15,659 nt of DNA from JBAVEL01 sp049587715 (GCA_049587715.1 JBAVEL010000078.1:1-15659); one strand, 5' to 3'. Shown: positions 1 through 7,683, counted from the first letter of the stretch. The notes: generated from the letters alone by a model not told the origin. Numbers and translations are program-made.

Positions 1-1223
1 ATCGTCATCTGCTTCTCCGCGATCGCGGCGGAGAGCACGCGCTTGATGCTCTCTTCAAAGTACGAGACCGGGTAGCTGGCGATGTGCAGATCCATCTTCC
101 CCGCCTCGATCTTGGAGAGGTCCAGGATGTCGTTGATGATCTGCTGGAGGTGGCGCCCGCTCGTATTGATGTTCTGCATGAACTCCCGGATGGACTCGGG
201 CGGGAGGCCCTCGAACTGCGTGGTCAGGAGCTCCGAGAAGCCGATGATGGAGTTCAGCGGCGACCGGAGCTCGTGGGAAAAGGTGGCCAGGAACTTCTTG
301 AGCGTGTCACTGGCCTCCAGGGTCTTCTGCGTCTGCGCTTCCAGTTCCAGGTTCTTGGTCCGGAGCTCGTCCACCAGGCGCTTGCGGCTCATCCCGTTGG
401 CCAGCTCGTGGGAGATCACCCCCAGAAGGTCCCGTTCCCCCTGGACGAAATCGGGCTCCTTGATGGTGAGCACCTCCAGCACACCCTGCAGATCCCCCCC
501 GGCGCGCAGGGGAAGGGCAAGGAGCGTCTTCAGCCGGGCCGAGCCGATCTCCGACTCAAAGGGGGCCCAGAGCACGCTCCGGCGGAGATCCCCCGTGATG
601 ACGGCCTCTCCCGTGTATGCCGCCTGAGAAGCGGGGTGCGCGGCCCCCTCCGTCACGGGCTGGTGCACCGCATCCTGCGGAAGCTCCACGTCCAGGATCG
701 CGGGAGCCACAAGCCGCACCTCGTTCCCCCGCGGGTCGTAAAGGTACACGCACACGAACCGGGCCGGCACCTCCAGAAGGAGGGCGATCTTCTCCGCGGC
801 CCTGAGACACAGCTCGTCCAGATGGCGGGATTCGTTGATGGCCCGCAGGACCTCTCCCAGCACCTCCTTCCGCCGCTCGTCCCGCTTCTTCTCCGTGATG
901 TCCTGGAAAAAAACGGAGAGCCCGCTCCGGGCCGGATACACGCGCACGTCGTACCACGCCTCGAAGCGCGCGTCCTTGTAGCAGGTCTCGATGCTCCGGA
1001 ATGAGCGGGAGCTCATCGCCTCCCTGTACACATCCCCGAGGGGAGCGCCGGAAGCATTCGGGAAGACCTCGAACACGTTCTTCCCCAACACTTGGGGCGA
1101 CTCCATGCCCGTTCCCTCCGCGGCGGCGCGGTTCCAGTAGGTGATTCTGAATTCATTGTCGAGAGCGAAGAAACCCCCGGAAATGCTCTCCAGAATACTG
1201 GCATAGTCCAGGTTTTCCGACAT
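1..1223 (-). CDS. PAS-GAF-HisKA sensor histidine kinase (3' end outside window)
   Basis: This is the N-terminal 407 residues of a signal-transducing histidine kinase. The reading frame is still open at base 1, so the HATPase_c domain is missing from view. A PAS domain covers about residues 5-115 and begins ILESISGGFFALDNEF. A GAF-like domain follows at about 133-268. A charged stretch predicted as coiled coil (about 270-308) leads into HisKA, whose H-box FSHELRSPLN holds the phosphoacceptor His at residue 317. The second HisKA helix contains DILDLSKIEAGKMDL. No membrane segment is visible, so it is probably a cytoplasmic sensor; the ligand is unknown. The ATG at 1223 is chosen because GGAG lies five bases upstream and the PAS domain begins immediately after it. 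It lies downstream of the AddA-like gene on the same strand, but a terminator and promoter candidate separate the two. No response regulator is adjacent in the window. Domain calls are confident; role is not. Confidence 0.93.
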   Translation of the reverse strand, partial: MSENLDYASILESISGGFFALDNEFRITYWNRAAAEGTGMESPQVLGKNVFEVFPNASGAPLGDVYREAMSSRSFRSIETCYKDARFEAWYDVRVYPARSGLSVFFQDITEKKRDERRKEVLGEVLRAINESRHLDELCLRAAEKIALLLEVPARFVCVYLYDPRGNEVRLVAPAILDVELPQDAVHQPVTEGAAHPASQAAYTGEAVITGDLRRSVLWAPFESEIGSARLKTLLALPLRAGGDLQGVLEVLTIKEPDFVQGERDLLGVISHELANGMSRKRLVDELRTKNLELEAQTQKTLEASDTLKKFLATFSHELRSPLNSIIGFSELLTTQFEGLPPESIREFMQNINTSGRHLQQIINDILDLSKIEAGKMDLHIASYPVSYFEESIKRVLSAAIAEKQMT

Positions 1224-1272
1224 AGGAACTCCACAAAACGGAGGAGAATTGAGGGGAGAAATCTGTGCGGGG

Positions 1273-1301
1273 TAATTACTTAATTCAACAATAAAATGCA
1301 A
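1273..1301 (-). promoter_or_regulatory. Candidate promoter of the sensor kinase gene
   Basis: On the minus strand TTGCAT (1296-1301) is followed by a 17-base spacer and TAATTA (1273-1278), giving a leader of about 40 nt before the ATG at 1223. The region is clearly AT-richer than the flanking genes. A competing reading uses TTGTTA (1311-1316), 17 bases and TATTGT (1288-1293). Both are partial matches, so the exact start point is uncertain. Confidence 0.4.
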
Positions 1302-1311
1302 GGGGTTTCTT

Positions 1312-1339
1312 AACAAACACTTGAGAAGGTGCTTCTAAG
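1312..1339 (-). terminator. Candidate intrinsic terminator of the AddA-like gene
   Basis: Read on the minus strand, CTTAGAAG (1332-1339) pairs with CTTCTCAAG (1320-1328) with one bulged base and a three-base loop. It is followed by the T-rich run TGTTTGTT (1312-1319). It lies about 40 bases past the stop of the AddA-like gene and before the kinase gene, where a terminator would be expected. The stem is AT-rich and modest. Confidence 0.5.
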
Positions 1340-1381
1340 CGACTATGGAAGGAAACGGGGGGGGGTAGACGAAAGGAGGGA

Positions 1382-4300
1382 CTACCGGAGGGAAGAGCAT
1401 CCCCCGCCGGGAAAAGGGCAAAAACGGCATGGATTCGGAGGGGGGGCGAAATCCCCAGACTCGATGCGCCCGACAATCCCCCGCACACGCTCCGTAATCC
1501 TTTCCCAGTCCGTCCCCCTCACGAGGTTCGTAACAGGTGTCCCGGGGTGGCGCACAAAGAGAATGGTATGCCGCACCTCGGGGGTGCCGAAAAGGCGGTG
1601 GACCAGAAGAGAGTATGTCTCCATCTGGAGCGAGTGGACGGCGGCGCGAAGCGGAATATCCCCCCCCGAAAGCCGCTCGGTCTTGAAGTCCAGGACGTGC
1701 CAGAAACCGTCGGGATCCCTGAAGAGCCGGTCCAGGGTTCCCGTGAGGAGTATCCCGCCTGCCTCAGCAAGAATCGGGAACTCCGTGCGTGCATCCGTTC
1801 CACGTGAGACCCACTTCCAGAAGGAACTTCCCAGCACGCGCTCCACGGCTGCGGGAACCTCCCCCATCCCCGCCGCCGGCTCGATGGACTCCCCCTCAGG
1901 AACCTCCACGGCCTCTTGCGGAGGACCGCCGGTACCCGGATCATCCACCCGCTCCATGACGGAATGGAAAGCCCGCCCCCATGCATCCCCTCCCGGGGCC
2001 TGCTCCGTGTCGGGATCCTCATCCGTGGCGGGGTGATCGACACGCTCCGGATCGGGCATCCCCAGCACATACCTCAGGCGGTATCTCGCAGCACACTCCT
2101 CGTATGTCCGGAGCATGGTGCTGGAATACACCGCCCTCAAAGGGGGCGCCGCCACGGGCTCCACGTGCACCCCCTCGGGCAACGGGGGCGCAGGCCGCGG
2201 CGGGGGAGGTAATCCGGGCGAGGAGAGATCCCTCCGGGAGAACACCCTGATCCGGAGCTCATGCTCCTCCTCCCCCGCCGCAAAACCCGAATCCCCGTGC
2301 CTCAGAAACCCGGTCCGGACATTGCGCACGATCTCCCCCGGGGCCGCCGCTCCGTCGGGGAAGAGCACCTCCCACACCCACTCCATCCAGGACCCGGCAG
2401 CAGGGGCCCCCTCCCGGGTGCAGAGGATCAGGCGGTCCCGGGCCCGGGTGCAGGCCACATAGAGAATCCGCTTCTCTTCGGCAAGGATGCGCCCCCGGTA
2501 GCGCCTGTGGAGCAGATGTCCGATGGCAGAGGTGTCCTCCTTCCGTCCCCCCGGCCCGAGGCCGATCTCCAGGTCGGGCGGGGGGTCCCATTCAGTCCGG
2601 AACCTCCGGTCGAGCGAGGGAACCACCACCACGGGGAACTCCAGTCCCTTTGCCGAGTGGATGGTCAGCACCTGCACCGCATCCCTGTCGGCATCCACCG
2701 GCTCCTGACCCTCCTGCTCCTCCTCCTCCATGAGGCGCTGCAGACGCCGCACAAAATCATAGAGCCCCGAGAGACCCCGCTCGTCGTGTCTCCGGGCGAG
2801 TGCGGCCAGCTTCCGGAGGTTTGCCAGATCCTGGTCTCCCCGCGCCAGACCCCCCGCCACGGCGCGGTAGTCCGTATCCCGCACCACCCTCTCGATGATC
2901 TCGGCCATCTGCAGGCGGGGGCACTCCCGCAGATGCTCCTCCAGAATCCGCTCCGCACGGGAGAGGGACTCCGTTGCGGTCGCTCCCTCCCGGAGGCACA
3001 TCCAGAGGGACTTCGCTTCGCGGTCCAGGGAGAGCTCAAACAGTTCCTCGTCGGAAACGGTGAAGAAGGGAGACCTCAGGATCCCCGCCAGGGCCTGATC
3101 GTCTTCGGGATCCAGAAGAAACCGGAGATAGCCGCAGAAGTCCTGGATTCCCTGTGTCTGGAAGTACCCCACCCCTCCCGTGACAAGGTGCGGAATGCCG
3201 TGGCGGATGAGGCCGTCCTCGATTCCGGGAAGGGCGCTCCGGGTCCGGAGCAGGATCGCCATGTCGCCGAAGGGAATGGGATCGCCCGTCTCCCCGCCGG
3301 CGGCAAGAAGCAGAAGCCGCCTGGCGATCAGGTCCCCGGCGGAGGGCCCCTCACCCTGCCGGGGGTCGGGTGCGAGAACGATCTCCACCGATCCGGTGCC
3401 CCCGCCCTCCCGGGCGCACCGGATGGGATCATAGGACACCTCCTCGGGATGGAGCAGATCGGAGGTCCCGCTCATGAGGGGCGCAAACACAAGGTTCACA
3501 AAGGCGGCCACATCCCTGAGGGGACGGAAGCTCTCCTCCAGGAGGAGGTCCGCTCCGGGGCCCGCCGCCTCCCTGATCCTCCGGCGGACTCCCTGGAATA
3601 CGGTGACATCGGCGTCCCGGAATCCGTAGATGGACTGTTTGGGGTCCCCCACCACAAACAGGTTCCCCGCGCGCAGGCCGTCTGTGAGCGGCTCCAGGAT
3701 CTCAAGCTGCAGTGTGTTGGTGTCCTGGAACTCATCCACCATGATGTGCGTGTAGCGCGCCGCCAGGCGGCTGCGGATGTCCGCATGGCCGAGGATATCC
3801 CGGACCTTCCGCTGGAGGTCCTCGAAGTCAAGCTGCCCGGCCTCCGCCTTGTGTCTGTCGTAGAGCTCCGCAACCATCCGGAAGAACTCCAGAAGGGTAC
3901 GGGACCTTTCCACGAGCGCCCGGTGGCCCTCCATGGGGAGGGCCGAGGCCAGGGAGCTCACGGCGGGTGCCGCCGCTTCCAGCAGCTTCCCGAGGTTCCG
4001 CACGGCGGCTCCGTCCGTCCATCGCTTGAATGCCTGGCGGGGGGTTCCCGCCTTGGTAAGGATCAGCCGGGCCAGAATCAGGAAGCGCTCCCCCTTCCGC
4101 ACGGGATCCGTCTCCCTCAGAAAAAGACCCAGCTCCGCCCGGGCCTCCTCCGCCTGCGGGCCCTCCCCCGCACAGACCGCATCCGCGAGCAGAGGTTGAA
4201 GCGCAGGGCTCCGGAGCTCCTCCGCCAGAAACGACCGGAGGATCCCCTCCCAGCGGGAGAGGACATCCTCGTCCGATCCCGCATAGACTCCCCCGGGGCG

Positions 4301-4858
4301 GGTGAACCGCTCCACCAGATCCCGCTTCGCCACAAGGCGCTGGATGTCGCCGAACAGGCGGTCTTTCCCCTCCGCCCGGAGGAGGTCCAGCAGGGCGGAC
4401 CGGAGGGGATGGGAATCATCCCCCAGGACAATCCGGAAGCCCTCGCGCGCGGCTTCCTCGCGGAGGAACCGCTCCTCCAGACGGTCCAGCACCGTGAAGG
4501 CCGCGTCCACATCCGCCTCCACGGGATACTCCCGGAGGATGCGGGCGCAGAAGGAATGGATGGTGCCGATCACCGCACTGGAGAGCTGCTCCCGCACCCT
4601 CTCGAAGCGGCGCTTCTCCTCCTCTTTGGCGGAGGTCCGGATGCGGTCGGCCACCCCTTCGGCGATCTTCCGCCGCAACTCGCCGGATGCCCGATCCGTG
4701 AAGGTGATGGCCACGATCCCGGCGGGAGACGCCCTGCCCGAGTTCAACAGATGGAGATACCGCTCCACCAGCACGCGCGTCTTCCCGGATCCGGCGTTGG
4801 CCGTGACGCAGAGATGACCGGGGGCCGCGAGTGCCCGTTCCTGTGCGGGAGTGAGCAT
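1382..4858 (-). CDS. addA: AddA-like UvrD-family helicase with C-terminal PD-(D/E)XK nuclease
   Basis: This 1158-residue protein is the probable helicase-nuclease subunit of an AddAB-type complex that resects double-strand DNA ends for RecA. Superfamily 1A motifs occur in order: LTPAQERAL (Q motif, residues 2-10), ANAGSGKT (Walker A, about 19-26), VDEFQDT (about 375), VVGDPKQSIYGFRD (about 405), TIHSAKGLEFPVV (about 733) and LYVACTRARDRL (about 803). The C-terminal nuclease has GTLDRLF (about 1039), LDFKTER (about 1056) and a following Q-x-x-x-Y (SLQMETY). Cysteines at YEECAARY (about 918) and CRFCPFPGGGC (about 1152) match an Fe-S staple, which is not typical of classical AddA. The ATG at 4858 gives a normal family N-terminus. 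The open frame extends to 5080, but that part has no family resemblance and runs antisense into the ychF-like gene. The start has no Shine-Dalgarno sequence. The AddB-like partner is at 8462-11752, not adjacent. A UvrD-nuclease fusion acting alone is the alternative. Confidence 0.92.
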   Translation of the reverse strand: MLTPAQERALAAPGHLCVTANAGSGKTRVLVERYLHLLNSGRASPAGIVAITFTDRASGELRRKIAEGVADRIRTSAKEEEKRRFERVREQLSSAVIGTIHSFCARILREYPVEADVDAAFTVLDRLEERFLREEAAREGFRIVLGDDSHPLRSALLDLLRAEGKDRLFGDIQRLVAKRDLVERFTRPGGVYAGSDEDVLSRWEGILRSFLAEELRSPALQPLLADAVCAGEGPQAEEARAELGLFLRETDPVRKGERFLILARLILTKAGTPRQAFKRWTDGAAVRNLGKLLEAAAPAVSSLASALPMEGHRALVERSRTLLEFFRMVAELYDRHKAEAGQLDFEDLQRKVRDILGHADIRSRLAARYTHIMVDEFQDTNTLQLEILEPLTDGLRAGNLFVVGDPKQSIYGFRDADVTVFQGVRRRIREAAGPGADLLLEESFRPLRDVAAFVNLVFAPLMSGTSDLLHPEEVSYDPIRCAREGGGTGSVEIVLAPDPRQGEGPSAGDLIARRLLLLAAGGETGDPIPFGDMAILLRTRSALPGIEDGLIRHGIPHLVTGGVGYFQTQGIQDFCGYLRFLLDPEDDQALAGILRSPFFTVSDEELFELSLDREAKSLWMCLREGATATESLSRAERILEEHLRECPRLQMAEIIERVVRDTDYRAVAGGLARGDQDLANLRKLAALARRHDERGLSGLYDFVRRLQRLMEEEEQEGQEPVDADRDAVQVLTIHSAKGLEFPVVVVPSLDRRFRTEWDPPPDLEIGLGPGGRKEDTSAIGHLLHRRYRGRILAEEKRILYVACTRARDRLILCTREGAPAAGSWMEWVWEVLFPDGAAAPGEIVRNVRTGFLRHGDSGFAAGEEEHELRIRVFSRRDLSSPGLPPPPRPAPPLPEGVHVEPVAAPPLRAVYSSTMLRTYEECAARYRLRYVLGMPDPERVDHPATDEDPDTEQAPGGDAWGRAFHSVMERVDDPGTGGPPQEAVEVPEGESIEPAAGMGEVPAAVERVLGSSFWKWVSRGTDARTEFPILAEAGGILLTGTLDRLFRDPDGFWHVLDFKTERLSGGDIPLRAAVHSLQMETYSLLVHRLFGTPEVRHTILFVRHPGTPVTNLVRGTDWERITERVRGIVGRIESGDFAPPPNPCRFCPFPGGGCSSLR

Positions 4859-4880
4859 GGGGGGGAGAGTGTGGAAGCCA

Positions 4881-4908
4881 AAGATACGAAAGACGCCCAC
4901 GGAGTCAA
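4881..4908 (-). promoter_or_regulatory. Candidate promoter of the AddA-like gene
   Basis: On the minus strand TTGACT (4903-4908), a 16-base spacer and TATCTT (4881-4886) precede the ATG at 4858. The -10 reads TATCTTTG, which also fits the Bacteroidota-type TAnnTTTG element, with TTTG 19 bases upstream. The implied leader is only about 15 nt and pyrimidine-rich (CTCTCCCCCC before the ATG), with no ribosome binding site. Confidence 0.55.
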
Positions 4909-4958
4909 ATGAAGGGCGGATGTGGGGACGAATTCGTACCTTGGGAGGGTCAGGAGCC

Positions 4959-4964
4959 AAGGAG
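4959..4964 (+). promoter_or_regulatory. Ribosome binding site fixing a TTG start for the ychF-like gene
   Basis: AAGGAG sits five bases before TTG at 4970. This spacing is good, and a start there places the P-loop at residues 7-15, as in YchF proteins. The upstream in-frame ATG at 4922 would add 16 residues with no family counterpart, so the TTG is preferred. Confidence 0.75.
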
Positions 4965-4969
4965 CCCCC

Positions 4970-6055
4970 TTGCAGATAGGGATCGTCGGACTCCCCCTGG
5001 CGGGGAAGTCCACGCTGTTTCAGACCGTCACGCGCGCATACCTGGAGGCCTCCCCCCGGCCGCCGGGAGGGACGCAGCACGCCGTGATGAGGGTGCCCGA
5101 CCCGCGCCTGGAAGCCCTGGCACGCGTGTTCTCACCCCGCCGGACAACCCATGCCACGGTGGAGTTTGTGGACGTGGCAGGGCTCCAGCGGGGCGAGGGA
5201 GGCCGCACCGTGTTCACGCAGGACTTCCTCCGGAACGTCAAGACCACCGACGCCCTGGTGCAGGTGGTGCGGTGCTTCGAGGAGGCCGCCGTCCCCCGCC
5301 CCGAGGGGCCGGCGGACGAGGCGCGTTATCTGGGGCTGTTCGAAACGGAGTTTCTCCTCCACGATCTGGCCCTCGTGGAGGCCCGCCAGGAGCGTATCCG
5401 GAAGCAGCTCCAGAAGTCTCCCGACGACATCCAGCGGCGCGAGCTTCCCGTCCTGGAAAAGTGCCGGGAAATGCTGGAGCGGGAGATTCCTCTCCGCGCC
5501 GGGACCTTCACGCCCGAGGAGGTCCGGATACTCCGCACCTACCAGCTTCTCTCGCGGAAGCCCATGCTGATCGCGCTCAACCTGGATGAATCCCAGTCTG
5601 CGGAGACGGGGGAGCGGGAGCGGCGGATCTCCGCCCGTGCGGGTGGAGAGAACACGATCGTGGTCTCTTTTTTCGGAAAGCTGGAGCTTGAGATGGCGGA
5701 GCTCTCGGAGGAGGAAGCGCGCCTGTTCATGGCCGACTTCGGGATCGCGCAGTCAGCCCTTGCGACGATGCTGCAGGCCTCCTACGGCCTGCTGGGGCTG
5801 CACTCCTTCTTCACCGTCGGAGAGGACGAGTGCCGCGCCTGGACCATCCCTCGCGGAGCCACGGCTCAGGAAGCGGCCGGAGCCATTCACTCCGACATCG
5901 CCGCCCGTTTCATCCGGGCGGAAGTGGTCTCCTGGGAGAACTTCATGGCCGCCGGGTGCTCCTATCCCCGCGTGAAAGAGGCCGGACAGTGGAGACTCGA
6001 GGGGAAGGAGTACGTGGTGCAGAACGGAGACGTCATCTCCATCCGCCACGGGTGA
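4970..6055 (+). CDS. ychF: YchF/OLA1-family P-loop NTPase, divergent variant
   Basis: The product is 361 residues, very close to the usual 363 of YchF, a translation-associated ATPase that binds ribosomes in bacteria. The P-loop is GLPLAGKST (residues 7-15), where typical YchF has GLPNVGKST. The G3 motif is FVDVAGLQ, with Leu in place of the catalytic Gln as expected for HAS-type NTPases. The family-specific VVRCF follows, and NLDE stands at G4, the YchF form of NKxD. A central helical region with EARQERIRKQL precedes a C-terminal TGS/DUF933 domain from about residue 275 (SFFTVGEDECRAWTI to KEYVVQNGDVISIRHG). The switch region normally carrying NYPFCTIEPN is absent and reads PPGGTQHAVM, so this is probably a divergent paralogue rather than the standard gene. 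It is the only plus-strand gene between 1 and 11.9 kb, transcribed divergently from the AddA-like gene and convergently with purC (28-bp gap). I saw no convincing promoter upstream. Confidence 0.92.
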   Translation: MQIGIVGLPLAGKSTLFQTVTRAYLEASPRPPGGTQHAVMRVPDPRLEALARVFSPRRTTHATVEFVDVAGLQRGEGGRTVFTQDFLRNVKTTDALVQVVRCFEEAAVPRPEGPADEARYLGLFETEFLLHDLALVEARQERIRKQLQKSPDDIQRRELPVLEKCREMLEREIPLRAGTFTPEEVRILRTYQLLSRKPMLIALNLDESQSAETGERERRISARAGGENTIVVSFFGKLELEMAELSEEEARLFMADFGIAQSALATMLQASYGLLGLHSFFTVGEDECRAWTIPRGATAQEAAGAIHSDIAARFIRAEVVSWENFMAAGCSYPRVKEAGQWRLEGKEYVVQNGDVISIRHG

Positions 6056-6083
6056 GCCCCCGCCGCACGCAGGGGTTTCCGCT

Positions 6084-6980
6084 TCAGAGCGTCTCCCCGT
6101 CGGTCAGGAGACGGAGGGCCTCCCTGTACTTGGCGCCGGTTGTGCGGATGACGTCGGGGGGGAGGGAGGGACCGGGGGGAGTCCGGTTCCAGCCCACGGA
6201 GGCCAGGTAGTCCCGCACGTACTGCTTGTCGAAGCTCGGCTGGGGTCCCCCGGGGCGGTACTCCGCCAGGGGCCAGAACCGGGAGGAATCAGGGGTGAGG
6301 GCCTCGTCTATCCAGATGAGCTCTCCTTCCGTGTCCAGCCCGAACTCGAACTTCGTGTCGGCGATGATGACCCCCCGCGCCTCGGCATGGGCCCGCCCCT
6401 CCTGGTAAAGCCGGAGGGTGATGTCCCTCAGGCGCACGGCCGTTTCTTCCCCCGCCAGGAGCACCGTCTCCTGGAATGTGATGTTGCGGTCGTGCATCCC
6501 CCGGGGTGATTTGAAGGCGGGAGTGAAGAGGGGCTCGGGCAGCCGGTCCGATTCCCTCAAGCCCCCGGGGAGCGGAATCCCGCACACGGCCCCCGTCCGG
6601 GAGTACTCCTCCCAGGCCGAGCCCGCCAGGTACCCCCGCGCCACGCATTCCACCGCTATCGGAGCGGCCTTCCGCACCAGCATGCTTCTCCCCTCGAAGA
6701 GGGAGAGCCGTTCCCTGAAGGGGGGAGGGAAATCCCCGGAGGAGATGGAAAGGAGATGATGGGGCACCAGATGGGCGAGCTTCCGGAACCAGAAGGCGGA
6801 TATCCGCGTCAGCACCTCCCCCTTGCCGGGAATGCCGTCGGGAAGCACCACATCGAAGGCGGAGAGACGATCCGTGGCCACCAGCATCAGCCGGTCCCCC
6901 GCCTCGAACACATCCCGTACTTTCCCCCGGAACAGGGGAGAAAGCCCGGGCCCCGAGGCGTCGGTCACGACCGCACTCAT
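6084..6980 (-). CDS. purC: Phosphoribosylaminoimidazole-succinocarboxamide synthase (SAICAR synthetase)
   Basis: PurC joins CAIR and L-aspartate using ATP in purine synthesis, in the cytoplasm. The 298-residue product has the expected N-terminal GKVRDVFEAGDRLMLVATDR and SAFD, then GKGEVLTRIS, VECVARGYLAGSAWEEY, IIADTKFEFGLD and DEALTPDSSRFWP. Its length matches the longer (about 300 aa) PurC form. The segment usually reading TKAE...HDEN is PAFKSPRGMHDRNITF here, a deviation in a substrate-binding region. The ATG at 6980 is chosen because GGAGGG lies six bases upstream and the family N-terminus begins there; an open extension to 7181 crosses a hairpin and is rejected. It follows the unknown gene at 7067-7468 on the same strand, with a strong hairpin between them, so it is either the second gene of an operon or is attenuated there. 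No other pur gene is nearby. Confidence 0.96.
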   Translation of the reverse strand: MSAVVTDASGPGLSPLFRGKVRDVFEAGDRLMLVATDRLSAFDVVLPDGIPGKGEVLTRISAFWFRKLAHLVPHHLLSISSGDFPPPFRERLSLFEGRSMLVRKAAPIAVECVARGYLAGSAWEEYSRTGAVCGIPLPGGLRESDRLPEPLFTPAFKSPRGMHDRNITFQETVLLAGEETAVRLRDITLRLYQEGRAHAEARGVIIADTKFEFGLDTEGELIWIDEALTPDSSRFWPLAEYRPGGPQPSFDKQYVRDYLASVGWNRTPPGPSLPPDVIRTTGAKYREALRLLTDGETL

Positions 6981-7000
6981 GAGGGACCCTCCATCAACAT

Positions 7001-7031
7001 GAGTGCACCGGCCCGAAGAGCCGGTGCACTC
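7001..7031 (-). terminator. Perfect 12-bp hairpin between the unknown gene and purC (terminator or leader element)
   Basis: GAGTGCACCGGC (7001-7012) and its exact reverse complement (7020-7031) flank seven bases. On the minus strand the loop is TCTTCGG, which contains a UUCG tetraloop closed by C-G with one bulged T. It starts 35 bases after the stop at 7067 and ends 20 bases before the purC ATG. No T-tract follows, so it may be a factor-dependent terminator, an attenuator or an RNA-processing/stability element. Confidence 0.5.
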
Positions 7032-7066
7032 GCATGCGGTCTGACGCCCGGGAGAGGGCGGCGCAT

Positions 7067-7468
7067 CTATCCCTCCAGGGTGGCGCCCAGCATCTCCTCG
7101 ATGGTGCCCCGCCGGAATGCCTGGAGGGGCGGCTGGGCGGCGCCTGCGCGCGCGATCCCGGCCAGCCGGAGACCCCGCCATTCCGACTGGATGCGCTCCT
7201 CCACAAAATCCTGCACCAGCTTGGCAATCCTGACCGGTTGCGCCCCGGGCTTCTTCGCAAGGTTCACGTAGATGTCCACCTTGATCTCTGTTCCCGAGAT
7301 CTTCCGCGGCACGAGCATGTAGTTCAGCCGGGACATCTGGCGCCAGGCATAGGTCCGGTTGGAGGTGTTGAAGGTGGAGGGGACATTCCTGAAGCTCCGC
7401 TCGTCGGAGGTGGGAAGCAGCGTGATGGTGAGCCGCTCAACCTTCTGAGGGCCGCGCGCATGTGCCAT
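7067..7468 (-). CDS. Hypothetical protein, 133 aa, family not recognised
   Basis: I do not recognise this protein. It is a soluble-looking, basic product with no signal peptide or membrane segment. The N-terminal half (VERLTITLLPTSDERSF, TFNTSNRTYAWRQMSRLNYM) looks beta-rich. The middle (GTEIKVDIYVNLAKKPGAQ) continues beta-like, and then an amphipathic helix follows (RIAKLVQDFVEERIQSEWR). The C-terminus ends FRRGTIEEMLGATLEG. The start is ambiguous: ATG 7468 has AGGGAG ten bases upstream, whereas an in-frame TTG at 7498 has GGAGG five bases upstream. The GTG at 7525 coincides with the predicted transcription start and is unlikely. A near-consensus promoter sits at 7531-7559. It lies between the aat end and purC on the same strand. 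Coding status is supported by that promoter, its isolated position and the ribosome binding sites. Confidence 0.75.
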   Translation of the reverse strand: MAHARGPQKVERLTITLLPTSDERSFRNVPSTFNTSNRTYAWRQMSRLNYMLVPRKISGTEIKVDIYVNLAKKPGAQPVRIAKLVQDFVEERIQSEWRGLRLAGIARAGAAQPPLQAFRRGTIEEMLGATLEG

Positions 7469-7530
7469 GCGAACCGGTCTCCCTGATGTGACAGCCAAGT
7501 GGTCCTCCCCCTCCGCAACCCCCACAACTG

Positions 7531-7559
7531 AATATAGTCACTAACCCCCTCTCTGTCAA
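7531..7559 (-). promoter_or_regulatory. Strong sigma70-like promoter of the unknown 133-aa gene (possibly also purC)
   Basis: On the minus strand a perfect TTGACA (7554-7559), exactly 17 bases, then TATATT (7531-7536). It is the closest match to the sigma70 consensus in the window. Transcription would begin near 7524, leaving a 5' leader of about 25-55 nt depending on which start codon is used. Confidence 0.75.
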
Positions 7560-7610
7560 CCTACACAGGGCTTCGACAGAGAAGAAGGTTGAAGTTTTCC
7601 GCCGGCCCCT

Positions 7611-7643
7611 TTGCCCCGCCTGCGGAAAGGTGCGCCGGGGCAA
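7611..7643 (-). terminator. Possible terminator hairpin after aat
   Basis: TTGCCCCG (7611-7618) and CGGGGCAA (7636-7643) form a perfect 8-bp stem around a 17-base loop. It lies 41 bases past the aat stop and upstream of the next promoter. No U-tract follows on the minus strand, and in GC-rich DNA such a stem can arise by chance, so this is only a candidate. Confidence 0.3.
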
Positions 7644-7683
7644 CCCGCGGGGGATCCCCGAGTGACCCCATGCACGGAGTCCC

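Noticed and set aside
2261..4912. 883-aa open frame on the plus strand
   Set aside because: It is antisense to the AddA-like gene throughout, is Pro/Gly/Arg/His-rich without any domain, and is explained by third-position GC bias.
4859..5080. N-terminal extension of the AddA-like protein
   Set aside because: It overlaps the ychF-like gene antisense, precedes the promoter candidate and lacks family similarity.
7646..7662. GGGGATCCCC palindrome as a terminator
   Set aside because: It has no loop, so it cannot form a useful hairpin, and such strings are common in GC-rich DNA.
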